DNA from: Pseudomonas frederiksbergensis
Lineage (GTDB): Bacteria > Pseudomonadota > Gammaproteobacteria > Pseudomonadales > Pseudomonadaceae
Length of the DNA: 64,000 nt
Reading direction: 5' to 3'
Assembly (NCBI RefSeq): GCF_017114915.1
Contig: NZ_JAAUOE010000020.1
Location: 36,981-100,980, forward strand
A program made the translations under genes and the position numbers. Positions 1 through 8,036 of this stretch are shown here, in pieces. The number at the start of each line of letters is the position of its first letter. The stretch's first letter is position 1. The notes below the pieces were generated by a model. That model had not been told where the DNA came from and did not search any database. It saw only the letters and a program-made list of their open reading frames with translations.

Positions 1-890
1 GTCGGGTACTGATGGGAAGGCGTGACATAAGCCAGCCGACAATCGTTCAATTGCGCCAGCGTGCTGCAATCGATCCCCTCCTCGTCCACCGGCACCCCGT
101 GCAACCGGGCACCGGCGACTGCAAAGGCATGACCGGCGGCGCGATACCCCGGATTTTCGATCCCCACCCCATCGCCAGGCCCCACCAGCAACTGTGCACA
201 AAGGCTGATCCCCTGCTGCGCACCACTGGTGATCACAATTTGCTCAGCGGTGCACTGCATCCCCCGCGAACTGCGCAAATACGCAGCAATCAGCCCACGC
301 AATCGCGCATCGCCCGCAGGGTCGCCATAACACAGTTGCTGTAAATCCGGTTTACGCCAGAAAGCCGCATTCAGCTTGGCCCAAACCTCGAAAGGAAACA
401 GATCGAACGCCGGAACCCCGACCCTGAAGGCGCGAGGTGGACCGCTGGGAGGCAAGGGCAAATGGTTCTGTTCAACGCGCCCCAAAGCGCCGCTGTGGAT
501 AACTTTACTGGATGAAACCCCAGGCAAATCCAGCCGATTTGTGGATAAGGTTGTGGATAAGCCTGTTGAAAACCCTGTGGATACTTTTGTGGATAATTTT
601 TTCGCCGGCCATGCGGTTTGAGGCAATTGCGCGACGTAAGTGCCGTCGCCGACACGTCCCTCGATGAAGCCTTCAGCGTAAAGCTGATCATAGGCACGGA
701 CCACGCTGTTACGGGAAATCGACAGCGCCGCCGCCAGATCGCGACTGGCCGGCAGGCGTGTGCCGCTGGCCAATCGTCCGTCGAGCACTCGCACCCGCAG
801 CGCTTGATAGAGCTGACGGCTCAGGCCCTGACGACGGTCGAGCTCAATACCTGCCGGGTTGAATGACGAAGGAAGCGGCGTATTCGACAT
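1..890 (-). CDS. MocR/PdxR-family PLP-dependent transcriptional regulator (C-terminus outside window)
   Basis: Reading leftward from the ATG at 890, the protein starts MSNTPLPSSFNPAGIELDRR. It has a GntR-type winged helix over roughly residues 15-85 (RVLDGRLASGTRLPASRDLA, then SISRNSVVRAYDQL) and a linker. It then enters an aminotransferase-like fold (ITSGAQQGISL, GIENPGYRAAG, YVTPSHQYP). This is the MocR architecture: DNA-binding head plus a fold-type I PLP domain that usually acts as an effector sensor. The frame is open to base 1, so the C-terminal third is missing. It is divergent from the PaiB/acetyltransferase operon, which it probably controls together with itself. The linker (about residues 98-117) is a tetrapeptide repeat ending in Ser-Thr, encoded by a 12-bp DNA repeat described separately. 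The specific effector cannot be told. Confidence 0.88.
   Translation of the reverse strand, partial: MSNTPLPSSFNPAGIELDRRQGLSRQLYQALRVRVLDGRLASGTRLPASRDLAAALSISRNSVVRAYDQLYAEGFIEGRVGDGTYVAQLPQTAWPAKKLSTKVSTGFSTGLSTTLSTNRLDLPGVSSSKVIHSGALGRVEQNHLPLPPSGPPRAFRVGVPAFDLFPFEVWAKLNAAFWRKPDLQQLCYGDPAGDARLRGLIAAYLRSSRGMQCTAEQIVITSGAQQGISLCAQLLVGPGDGVGIENPGYRAAGHAFAVAGARLHGVPVDEEGIDCSTLAQLNDCRLAYVTPSHQYP
540..599. repeat. Five tandem 12-bp repeats carrying DnaA-box-like 9-mers
   Basis: Repeat units begin at 540, 552, 564, 576 and 588. Units 1, 2 and 5 start with TGTGGATAA, the complement of the DnaA box TTATCCACA. Unit 4 is TGTGGATAC and unit 3 is TGTTGAAAA. A further perfect TGTGGATAA lies at 494-502, outside the array and in another codon register. 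The array is inside the MocR gene and encodes repeated hydrophobic-Ser-Thr tetrapeptides in the inter-domain linker. Whether DnaA binds here is unknown; it may simply be a short tandem expansion in a linker. Confidence 0.7.
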
Positions 891-907
891 CACAATGGAC
901 CCACAAA

Positions 908-940
908 ATTGGTCATTAATGGCTCTTACAACAGACCAAT
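908..940. promoter_or_regulatory. Inverted repeat in MocR/PaiB divergent promoter region
   Basis: ATTGGTC at 908-914 is mirrored by GACCAAT at 934-940, separated by 19 bp. The dyad sits in the 90-bp gap between the two divergent starts (890 and 981). A site shared by both promoters is the usual arrangement for a MocR regulator. The assignment rests on symmetry and position only. Confidence 0.5.
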
Positions 941-980
941 AGCCTGCCTAGGATGCAGGCATTCGCCAAGGAATATTTCC

Positions 981-1604
981 ATGTATACGCCCAACGCCTT
1001 CGCCATCAATGACTTGAATGAACTGCACCAGCAGATCCTCGGCACTCGCCTTGCGATCCTGGTCACTCACGGTGAGCAAGGCCTGCAAGCCAGCCATCTG
1101 CCGCTCCTGCTGAATGTAAATGACGGCCCGCATGGCACCCTCTATGGCCACCTCGCCTGGGCCAATCCGCAGTGGAAGGAACTGCAGAACGGCGCCCAGG
1201 CGTTGGTGATTTTTGCCGGGGCCGACGCGTATGTCAGCCCGGGGTTTTACCCGAGCAAAACCGAACACGGCAAAGTCGTGCCGACCTGGAACTACGTCGC
1301 TGTGCATGCCTACGGCACCGCCGAAGTGTTCAGTGATGCCGACCGTCTACGCGATCTGGTCAGCGCCCTCACCGATCGTCATGAGTCGGGCCGCGCCAGC
1401 CCGTGGAAAGTTGCCGACGCCCCCGCCGACTACATTGACGGCATGCTCAAGGCCATCGTCGGTTTTGCCTTGCCGATCCAGCGCCTGGAAGGCAAACGCA
1501 AGCTCAGCCAGAACCGCAATGCTGCAGACATCGCCGGTGTGCGCGAGGGGCTGGCCGCCAGCCCTGATGCGCATGACCAGGCCCTCGCCCACTTGATGCG
1601 TTAA
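981..1604 (+). CDS. PaiB-family FMN-binding protein
   Basis: 207 aa. The ATG at 981 has AAGGAA about 8 bases upstream; an earlier in-frame start at 909 would run through the divergent operator and is rejected. Family features are SHLPLLL near residue 40, GTLYGHLAWANPQW, YVSPGFYPSK, VPTWNYVAVHAYG and a C-terminal GKRKLSQNR. These match the FMN-binding split-barrel PaiB family (B. subtilis PaiB is described as a transcriptional regulator of sporulation and protease genes). No DNA-binding domain is evident, so a flavin-dependent or detoxifying role is as likely as regulation. It is followed 9 bp later by an acetyltransferase, recalling the B. subtilis paiAB pairing in which PaiA acetylates polyamines. 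Confidence 0.85.
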   Translation: MYTPNAFAINDLNELHQQILGTRLAILVTHGEQGLQASHLPLLLNVNDGPHGTLYGHLAWANPQWKELQNGAQALVIFAGADAYVSPGFYPSKTEHGKVVPTWNYVAVHAYGTAEVFSDADRLRDLVSALTDRHESGRASPWKVADAPADYIDGMLKAIVGFALPIQRLEGKRKLSQNRNAADIAGVREGLAASPDAHDQALAHLMR

Positions 1605-1613
1605 GGAAAACCC

Positions 1614-2060
1614 ATGAGCCCGATCCAGATTCGCCCCGTCACCGCCGACGACCACGCCGCCTGGCGACCATTGTGGCAAGCCTACCTGCGCTTCTACGAC
1701 ACCGAACTGCCGGACACTGTTTATCGGAGCACCTGGCAACGTTTGCTCGACCCGAACGAACCGACCAACGGCGCCCTTGCCTGGCTCGATGGCAAGGCAG
1801 TGGGCCTGGTGCACTTCATCTACCAGCGCTCCAACTGGAGCATTGAAAACGCCTGCTATCTGCAAGACTTGCTGGTGACGCCCGAAACCCGCGGCACCGG
1901 TGTCGGCCGGCAGCTCATCGAGTTTGTCTACAGCGCCGCCAAGGCGGACGGTTGCTGCGATGTCCATTGGCTGACCCACGAAACCAACGCCACGGCCATC
2001 CAGCTCTATGAGCGCATCGCCGAACGCCCGGGTTTCATCCAGTTTCGCAAAGACCTTTAA
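1614..2060 (+). CDS. GNAT family N-acetyltransferase
   Basis: 148 aa, the second gene of the PaiB operon, with AAGGAA just before the ATG. The acetyl-CoA pyrophosphate-binding motif A is clear: YLQDLLVTPETRGTGVGRQL near residue 80, with the R-G-T-G-V-G-R loop. It is followed by ETNATAIQLYERI, the usual motif B region. It probably acetylates an amine substrate in the cytoplasm. Pairing with PaiB suggests polyamine or toxic-amine acetylation, but only by context. Length is normal for single-domain GNATs. Confidence 0.85.
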   Translation: MSPIQIRPVTADDHAAWRPLWQAYLRFYDTELPDTVYRSTWQRLLDPNEPTNGALAWLDGKAVGLVHFIYQRSNWSIENACYLQDLLVTPETRGTGVGRQLIEFVYSAAKADGCCDVHWLTHETNATAIQLYERIAERPGFIQFRKDL

Positions 2061-2077
2061 GGTTCGAGGAGAACAGC

Positions 2078-2749
2078 ATGTCGACTTCACTCGCGCACTG
2101 GAAAGGCGTTCCTCCGCCCTCGGTCCAACTGATCGAAGGACGTTTCATTCGCTTGGAAAAACTTGACCCGGCGCGTCACGCCGACGGTTTGTGGAAAGCC
2201 CTGGAAGGCCCGGGCGCGGATCCGAAGCTCTGGGATTATTTGCCCTACGGTCCTTTCCCGGAGCGCAGCGCGTTCAACGACTGGCTGAACAACCACGCGG
2301 CCAACAGCGATCCGTATTTTTTCTGCGTGATCGATCGCGCCAGCGGCGAGGTGCAAGGCCTGCTCAGCTTGATGTCGATTGTCCCGACCCAGGGTCGCAT
2401 CGAGATCGGCCATGTGACCTTCGGCGCACCGATGCAGCGCTCGCCGAAAAGTACCGAGGCGGTTTACCTGCTGGCCAGGGAGTCCTTCGCACTGGGTTAC
2501 CGGCGCCTGGAGTGGAAGTGCAACAACGACAATGCTCGCTCCAAGTACGCGGCCGAGCGGCTGGGGTTCAGTTTTGAGGGAGTGTTTCGCCAACACATGG
2601 TGGTCAAGGGTCAGAACCGTGACACGGCGTGGTATTCGATTCTGGATTCGGAATGGCCGGCGATTGGCGCGGGGTTCGAGCGGTGGCTGTCCGATGAGAA
2701 CCAGACGGAATCGGGGCAGGTGAAAACGTTGGTGGAGTGCCGCCAGTAA
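2078..2749 (+). CDS. GNAT family N-acetyltransferase, RimJ/RimL type
   Basis: 223 aa, starting 17 bp after the preceding acetyltransferase with GAGGAG upstream. It has the RimJ/RimL-like layout: an N-terminal strand LIEGRFIRLEKLDP, then GRIEIGHVTFGAPMQRSPKS, then the conserved RRLEWKCNNDNARSKYAAER and LGFSFEGVFRQH near the C-terminus. The latter segments are typical of the Acetyltransf_3 family that modifies protein N-termini or small amines. The substrate is not identifiable. It is the third and probably last gene of the operon; a REP dyad follows immediately. Confidence 0.84.
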   Translation: MSTSLAHWKGVPPPSVQLIEGRFIRLEKLDPARHADGLWKALEGPGADPKLWDYLPYGPFPERSAFNDWLNNHAANSDPYFFCVIDRASGEVQGLLSLMSIVPTQGRIEIGHVTFGAPMQRSPKSTEAVYLLARESFALGYRRLEWKCNNDNARSKYAAERLGFSFEGVFRQHMVVKGQNRDTAWYSILDSEWPAIGAGFERWLSDENQTESGQVKTLVECRQ

Positions 2750-2772
2750 TCTTCGGCGTCAGGCAGGACGCC

Positions 2773-2864
2773 TTCGCGGGCAAGCCTCGCTCCTACAGGG
2801 GTTCTGTGTCGATCACCATTTTATGGTCAACCGAAAACCTGTAGGAGCGAGGCTTGCCCGCGAA
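2773..2864. repeat. Paired REP elements forming a 27-bp perfect inverted repeat
   Basis: Arms at 2773-2799 and 2838-2864 are exact reverse complements (TTCGCGGGCAAGCCTCGC at the start of the left arm), separated by 38 bp. This is a Pseudomonas REP pair (BIME-like) between convergent genes. It may also act as a bidirectional transcription stop or mRNA stabiliser. Confidence 0.85.
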
Positions 2865-2869
2865 TGGCA

Positions 2870-3781
2870 TCACGCTAATTTCTGGGCCAACACCGCAATA
2901 TGCTCCGGCCCAATCCCGCAGCACCCACCCAAATGGCTGGCTCCCCGCTTGTGCCAGTCAGCCGCCCAAACCAGATAACCCGGCGGGTCGAGATCGTCGC
3001 GCAACGGGTCCAGACCGTCGTTGGCCGTGGCCTCTTTCGGTTGCGGCGGGAAGGCATTGGCATACGCGCCGATGTGAATCTTCACCCCCAAGCGCTCGAA
3101 GGTTTCCCGCGCCGCATCGATCGCCGCGCCGATCACTTCCGGCTGGCTGCAATTGAACAGCAAGGTCTCGACGCCCAACTCAGCCGCCACCGCGGCGGCC
3201 TCAGCTACCGGCTCACCGGAACGCAATCGCGGCACTTCGTCGGTGTCTTCATCCTTCAAGGTAAACGACAGCCAGAACGGCTTGCCGTCCTTCGGCAGAC
3301 CGGCATGGATCGCCCGCGCCTCGACGATCGAGCTCTGGGTTTCGGCCAGCCACAGGTCGACATGCGGCGCCAGGCCTTTGACCAGAGGCGTCAGCAGTTC
3401 AGTCGCCCGGGCAGCATCGAACAAATCCGGACGGTAGGAGCCAAATAACGGCGGCAATGAACCGGCCACGCGCACCGGTTGGCCCGAAGCCTCGACCGCA
3501 CGCCGCGCCAGCTCACCGGCCAATGCCGCGAGGGCCTGGCCTTCAGCGGCAAAACGTTCTTCGCCAATGTGGAACGGCACCACCGCGTAACTGTTGCTGG
3601 TGATCACGTTGGCACCGCTTGCGATATAAGCCGCATGCACGGCCTCCACGGCTTGCGGCGCTTCGCTCAAGGCCAGCGCCGACCACTCGGGCTGCCTGAA
3701 CGGTGCCCCTCGGCGTTGCAGCTCACGACCCATGCCGCCATCCAGAATTACCGTGCTTGCGCCCATATGCTTTTCACTCAT
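2870..3781 (-). CDS. Homocysteine S-methyltransferase family protein
   Basis: About 303 aa from the ATG at 3781; an in-frame GTG at 3802 and an ATG at 3766 are alternatives, and none has a good Shine-Dalgarno sequence. The fold is a Zn-dependent methyltransferase barrel: ILDGGMGRELQRRG at the N-terminus, ITSNSYAVVP, LFNCSQPEVI near residue 215 and SHLGGCCGIGPEHI near the C-terminus. The three zinc-ligand cysteines (one in FNCS, two in GGCCG) are present. It would transfer a methyl group, probably from S-methylmethionine or a related donor, to homocysteine to make methionine. It is divergent from the amino-acid transporter genes, which may serve the same metabolism. Confidence 0.85.
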   Translation of the reverse strand: MSEKHMGASTVILDGGMGRELQRRGAPFRQPEWSALALSEAPQAVEAVHAAYIASGANVITSNSYAVVPFHIGEERFAAEGQALAALAGELARRAVEASGQPVRVAGSLPPLFGSYRPDLFDAARATELLTPLVKGLAPHVDLWLAETQSSIVEARAIHAGLPKDGKPFWLSFTLKDEDTDEVPRLRSGEPVAEAAAVAAELGVETLLFNCSQPEVIGAAIDAARETFERLGVKIHIGAYANAFPPQPKEATANDGLDPLRDDLDPPGYLVWAADWHKRGASHLGGCCGIGPEHIAVLAQKLA

Positions 3782-3877
3782 AAGCTTATGAAAATAACTC
3801 ACTATCAGAGTCGTTCTTATAACTATTTAATACGCACCACCCGGTTAATAACAACCTCTTTTTTCAGGGATCCAACT

Positions 3878-4699
3878 GTGAAACTTCAACCGCTGCTGGC
3901 CCTGGGCCTGACGATTTTGGCTGCCTCCTCCCAAGCCTTTGCGGGTGCCACCCTGGATCGCATCGAGCAAAAGAAAGAACTGGTCGGCGTGCTGATGGAA
4001 AGCTATCCACCCTTCTCGTTCCTCAACGATCAGAACCAGCTCGATGGTTTCGACGTCGACGTGGCCAAGGCCGTGGCGGACAAACTGGGCGTCAAGCTGC
4101 GCCTCGAAACGCCGTCCTGGGATGTGATCGCCGCCGGCCGCTGGAGCGGGCGTTACGACATCTGCATCTGCTCCATGACCCCGAGCAAGGCCCGCGCCGA
4201 AGTCTTCGACTTCCCGGTGGAGTACTACGCCTCCCCAGCCGTGATCGTGGTCAATGCCAAAGACGACAGCATCCACAGCGCCAAGGACCTGAGCGGTAAA
4301 AAAGTCGGTCTCACCAGCGCCTCCAGCTATGAAAGCTACCTGAACAAAAACCTGGTGATCGAAGGCGCCGAAGACACCCAATTGCAATATCCATTCGAGA
4401 ACGTGCAGATCGCCCCGTACGACACCGACAACGTCGCGTTCCAGGATCTGGGCCTGGGCGCTGGCGTGCGTCTGGACGCGATCCTCACCAACCTGGTGAC
4501 CGCGCAACCACGCCTGAACGAAGACAAACGCTTCAAGCTCGCTGGCGAGCCGCTGTACTCGGAGCCAAACTCGGTGGCCATCGAAAAAGGCGACGCCCAG
4601 TGGGACGCCAAAGTACGTGATGTGTTTGCCCAATTGAAACAGGACGGCACCTTGAGCAAGCTGTCGCAAAAATGGATCGGCGCCGACATCAGCCAATGA
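3878..4699 (+). CDS. Amino-acid ABC transporter substrate-binding protein
   Basis: 273 aa from GTG at 3878 (CAGGGA 8 bases upstream). The upstream in-frame extension overlaps the divergent gene and is rejected. Residues 1-22 form a signal peptide (VKLQPLLALGLTILAASSQAFA). The mature part is a type 3 periplasmic binding fold: VGVLMESYPPFSFL, LDGFDVDVAKAVADKLG, SWDVIAAGRWSGRYDICICS, FDFPVEYYASPAVIVV and LSGKKVGLTSASSYESYL. It would capture an amino acid or opine-like compound in the periplasm. It overlaps the permease start by 4 bp (ATGA). No ATP-binding subunit follows. Confidence 0.9.
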   Translation: MKLQPLLALGLTILAASSQAFAGATLDRIEQKKELVGVLMESYPPFSFLNDQNQLDGFDVDVAKAVADKLGVKLRLETPSWDVIAAGRWSGRYDICICSMTPSKARAEVFDFPVEYYASPAVIVVNAKDDSIHSAKDLSGKKVGLTSASSYESYLNKNLVIEGAEDTQLQYPFENVQIAPYDTDNVAFQDLGLGAGVRLDAILTNLVTAQPRLNEDKRFKLAGEPLYSEPNSVAIEKGDAQWDAKVRDVFAQLKQDGTLSKLSQKWIGADISQ

Positions 4700-5556
4700 C
4701 TTCTTTCCCCAAACCACCTCAGCCGCCGCAACCAGTGGCGGAGTCATTACTGCAACGGGTCTTCGGCTTCCGTACTCGGCTGTATCTGACCTGGGCGGCG
4801 ATGTTCGGCTTGTTCGCGAGTTTCTTCCTCAGCTTCGACCTGAAGTTCTCGATCATCCTCGACAAACTGCCGAACCTGATCGGCCTGCATCTGGCGCCCA
4901 ACGGCTTTCTGCAGGGCGCGGCGCTGACGCTGTTCTTGTGTCTGTGCTCGATTGTGGCTTCGTCGCTGCTGGGCTTCATCACCGCTCTGGCTCGGTTGTC
5001 GAAAAGCGCCGTGGCGTTCGGCATCGCGAGTTTCTATGCCTCGTTCTTTCGCGGCACGCCGCTGCTGATCCAGATATTGCTGATCTACCTCGGCCTGCCA
5101 CAACTCGGCATCGTGCCCGGCGCCATCGCCGCCGGCATCATCGCCCTGTCGCTGAACTACGGCGCCTACCTGAGCGAAATCTTCCGCGCCGGCATCCTCG
5201 GCGTCCCCCATGGCCAACGCGAAGCATCGCTGGCCCTGGGCATGCGCGAAACCGTGATCTTCTGGCGCGTCACCCTGCCCCAGGCCATGCGCACCATCAT
5301 CCCGCCTACCACCAACCAGTTCATCTCCATGCTCAAGGACTCGTCACTGATCTCGGTGATGGGCGTTTGGGAAGTGATGTTCCTGGCGCAATCGTATGGA
5401 CGCTCGAGCTATCGCTATATCGAAATGCTGACGACGGCGGCGGTCATTTACTGGCTGATGTCGATTGGACTGGAGCTGATTCAGGCGCGGATGGAGCGGC
5501 ATTATGGGAAGGCGTATTTGAGCTTGTCAGAAAAAGCGTCGAGCTCGGGCAGGTAA
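4696..5556 (+). CDS. Amino-acid ABC transporter permease (HisM/GlnP type)
   Basis: 286 aa, ATG overlapping the stop of the binding-protein gene. Hydrophobic segments lie near residues 30-50, 75-100, 120-140, 150-170 and 240-260. The EAA loop contacting the ATPase is visible (HGQREASLALGMRETVIFWR, then VTLPQAMRTIIPPT). IMTKDSS-like sequence MLKDSSLISVMG and FFRGTPLLIQI are hallmarks of the polar amino-acid permease family. It probably forms a homodimer with an ATPase encoded elsewhere, since none is adjacent. The proline-rich N-terminal 15 residues are unusual but consistent with the translational coupling. Confidence 0.9.
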   Translation: MTSFPKPPQPPQPVAESLLQRVFGFRTRLYLTWAAMFGLFASFFLSFDLKFSIILDKLPNLIGLHLAPNGFLQGAALTLFLCLCSIVASSLLGFITALARLSKSAVAFGIASFYASFFRGTPLLIQILLIYLGLPQLGIVPGAIAAGIIALSLNYGAYLSEIFRAGILGVPHGQREASLALGMRETVIFWRVTLPQAMRTIIPPTTNQFISMLKDSSLISVMGVWEVMFLAQSYGRSSYRYIEMLTTAAVIYWLMSIGLELIQARMERHYGKAYLSLSEKASSSGR

Positions 5557-5666
5557 AAACAGCCATCCTCAAGCGGCTGGCAATTTTCGCCACAACCTGC
5601 TGACACCCCCCGCAAGCTCGCCGGAAGCAGCTGACATCGGCACCTATAGCCTCCCTCTTAGAGTTT

Positions 5667-5687
5667 GGCCTCCTGTCAAAAGAGGCC
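5667..5687 (+). promoter_or_regulatory. Hairpin covering the autotransporter ribosome-binding site
   Basis: GGCCTC (5667-5672) can pair with GAGGCC (5682-5687) across a 9-nt loop. The right arm contains most of the likely Shine-Dalgarno AGAGG, which lies about 10 bases before the ATG at 5695. Pairing would hide the ribosome site, suggesting possible translational control. No experimental support is visible. Confidence 0.4.
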
Positions 5688-5694
5688 GTACTCG

Positions 5695-7893
5695 ATGCCC
5701 GTTCAACACAAATACAAACCCCACTACCTTGTCCTGGCCATTGCGATTGCAGTGGGTTGTGCAGAGTTCTCCCTGGCCCAGCAACTGGAACCTCAAGTCG
5801 AGGCCGACGCAAAACCCGCCAAAACCCGAAAAAAAAACGCCAAAAAACCTGTAGCCCCCACTGGCATTGTGTTTGAAGACATCGAGCCCATCGGCCCACT
5901 TGAATTCACAGCCCGACCATCTGCCCCACCGAGCGAAGTTCAGACAACTCTGCCGACCGCGACAAAACCTGTCAGCGCTGCAATCGAGTTCGACGATGCC
6001 TTCTACGAAGCCCTTGTGTTCCCCGAGTCCTCCGCAACAGAACAAGCAGTCGTTGCAGCCCAAGAGAACCCTTTCGACGACGTCCAGAATGCTCAGCACA
6101 CCATCCTTTCAAAGCCCCTCGAAAACATCGATGGTGTTTCCTTGCAGTTGGATGAGGCCGACGACCTGCTCGCGATCAACAACGGCACCCGATGGGACGG
6201 CCGCATAGACGGGGGGGCAGGGAAAAACGCCCTGCTGCTGAACGCCACCGAAGGCGGTGAGATTGGTGAAACAAGTAACTTTGAAGATGTACGCGTAGCC
6301 CGAGGCGTCTGGACGCTAAGCCATGACTTCAACGGCACCGCCGAGGTCAAGGCCGGGGCGGCCCTCTTGAACAACGGCTCGATAAAGGGTGATGCCTATG
6401 TCGACCAAAGTGCAACCTATGGTGGTAAGGGCGACGTCGCAAATTTGTTCGTGGGCGGCAGGCTGCTTGTCAGAAAAGCTAGCGCCCCCATCATCAGGGG
6501 CAACCTGGAGTTATCCGAAGACGCGGCTATCGACTACATCGTGTCGGCCACCGAAGGCGCTTCAGCACTTTCGGTCGAAGGTACGGCCATACTAAGCAAC
6601 GCAGGTTTGAACGTTATTGGTCTTCCCGGTAACTACGCCCAAAGCACCGTCCACACCGTACTGAATGCCGGAATGATTGAAGGTGAGTTCGGACAAGTCA
6701 CCAGCAGCCTGGCATTCATGACACCGAAGGTTTCCTACAGTGACACTCAGGTGGTCCTGACCTATACGCGCAACGACGTGCCACTCGAGACGGTTGCCAC
6801 CTCTGCCAGCGGGCAGGCTCTGGCCCGCAGTGTGGACACCCCCAAAACCGTGATCGCCAACGCCGCCATCGGCGCTTTGCTGGCCAGCAACAAGGCCAAT
6901 GCCTCCGTCGCCATTGAACAATTGGCCGCCAGCAGCAACGCCAACCTCGCAAAAGCGACCTTAAGCAGCGTCAGCCCCGTCAACGCCAGCATGCTCTCAG
7001 CCATGCGCCAGTTGGATAACGGCACGGGCACTGTCTCCGACAAAGCTCCACGCCTTGCCGCCGGTAATGAAAACAGCAGTCGCGTCTGGCTTCAGGCATT
7101 GGGCAATGGCGGCAAAGCCGAGAGCGATTTCCACGGGACTCTGAAACATTCCACCCAAGGCCTGGTTCTGGGCGCCGACTGGCGGCTCGACGAGCAATGG
7201 CATGTCGGGGTGATGGGTGGCAAGTCTCAGACGAAACTCGATGCCCGGCAATTCGACGGCGATCTCGACAGTTGGCACCTGGGTGCTTATGCGGTGCGCC
7301 AGGACGGCCCATTGGCACTGCGTCTCGGTGCTACCTACGCCAACCATGAAGGCAGCAGTAAACGTCGGGTAGCGTTCAACGGATTCAGCGACCGCCTCAA
7401 AGGCAGTTACGACGCCAACACCCAACAAGCCTTCGCCGAAGCGGGCTTCAACCTGGGACGCAACAATGTGACCATCGAGCCATTCGCAAGCCTCGGCTAT
7501 CAACGCTACCAGCGTGACAGCCACACCGAAAAAGGTGGGGATGCAGCGTTGAAAGTCTATGGGCAAACCCAGGACAACTTCAGCACCACCTTCGGCCTGC
7601 GCGCGGCGAAGCTGAACACACTGGACAACGGCATGCGCCTGACACCGCGACTCAGCGCCGGTTGGAAACATACTTACGGCGAGCTCGACAGCGAAACGCG
7701 CCAACAGTTGGTCAAGGGCGGGAAACGCTTCGACATCGCCGGCGCAGCGTTGGATCGCGACAGCCTGGCGCTCGATGCCGGGCTCGACCTGGGGCTCTCG
7801 GCCAACCACACCCTGGGTGTGAGCGTCACTGGGGAGATCGGCAGTGACAGTCGCAATCATGGCGTGATGGGGCAGTGGCAGATGGCGTTTTGA
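5695..7893 (+). CDS. Type V autotransporter outer membrane protein
   Basis: 732 aa. The N-terminus is a signal peptide of about 28 residues (YLVLAIAIAVGCAEFSLA). A charged segment KTRKKNAKK and a Pro/Glu-rich stretch follow. The passenger (about 130-400) is a beta-helix-like repeat region with GGAGKNALLLNATEGGEIG, GVWTLSHDFNGTAEVKAGA and AALLNNGSIKGDAYVDQSAT. The last roughly 280 residues form an autotransporter beta-barrel (SRVWLQALGNGGKAESDF, GLVLGADWRLDEQWHVGVM) ending QWQMAF, the C-terminal phenylalanine expected for outer membrane barrels. The passenger is short and has no recognisable protease or lipase motif, so an adhesin or structural role is likely. It is a single-gene unit with a REP hairpin downstream. 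Confidence 0.88.
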   Translation: MPVQHKYKPHYLVLAIAIAVGCAEFSLAQQLEPQVEADAKPAKTRKKNAKKPVAPTGIVFEDIEPIGPLEFTARPSAPPSEVQTTLPTATKPVSAAIEFDDAFYEALVFPESSATEQAVVAAQENPFDDVQNAQHTILSKPLENIDGVSLQLDEADDLLAINNGTRWDGRIDGGAGKNALLLNATEGGEIGETSNFEDVRVARGVWTLSHDFNGTAEVKAGAALLNNGSIKGDAYVDQSATYGGKGDVANLFVGGRLLVRKASAPIIRGNLELSEDAAIDYIVSATEGASALSVEGTAILSNAGLNVIGLPGNYAQSTVHTVLNAGMIEGEFGQVTSSLAFMTPKVSYSDTQVVLTYTRNDVPLETVATSASGQALARSVDTPKTVIANAAIGALLASNKANASVAIEQLAASSNANLAKATLSSVSPVNASMLSAMRQLDNGTGTVSDKAPRLAAGNENSSRVWLQALGNGGKAESDFHGTLKHSTQGLVLGADWRLDEQWHVGVMGGKSQTKLDARQFDGDLDSWHLGAYAVRQDGPLALRLGATYANHEGSSKRRVAFNGFSDRLKGSYDANTQQAFAEAGFNLGRNNVTIEPFASLGYQRYQRDSHTEKGGDAALKVYGQTQDNFSTTFGLRAAKLNTLDNGMRLTPRLSAGWKHTYGELDSETRQQLVKGGKRFDIAGAALDRDSLALDAGLDLGLSANHTLGVSVTGEIGSDSRNHGVMGQWQMAF

Positions 7894-7921
7894 TCCAGTC
7901 ACCTCAGCCTCGCTGAGTACG

Positions 7922-7945
7922 TGTGGGAGCAAGCCTGCTCCCACA
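7922..7945. repeat. REP-type hairpin after autotransporter
   Basis: TGTGGGAGC (7922-7930) and GCTCCCACA (7937-7945) form a 9-bp stem with a 6-nt loop (AAGCCT). It is a short variant of the Pseudomonas 'gtgggagc...gctcccac' repeats. It lies between convergent genes. Confidence 0.75.
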
Positions 7946-7976
7946 TGCATTTCTGGTGACCTCCCGAATCTCGCGC

Positions 7977-8004
7977 AAAAAAAAAGGGGAGCACATGCCC
8001 CCCC
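7977..8004 (-). terminator. Rho-independent terminator of the pyruvate carboxylase operon
   Basis: Read on the minus strand, a G-run, a CATGTGC centre and a CCCC run form a bulged hairpin followed by nine consecutive T residues. It lies 32 bp beyond the stop codon of the carboxyltransferase subunit. Confidence 0.75.
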
Positions 8005-8036
8005 GAGGTTTAAAGCGGTATATCGAGGCTGTTAAC

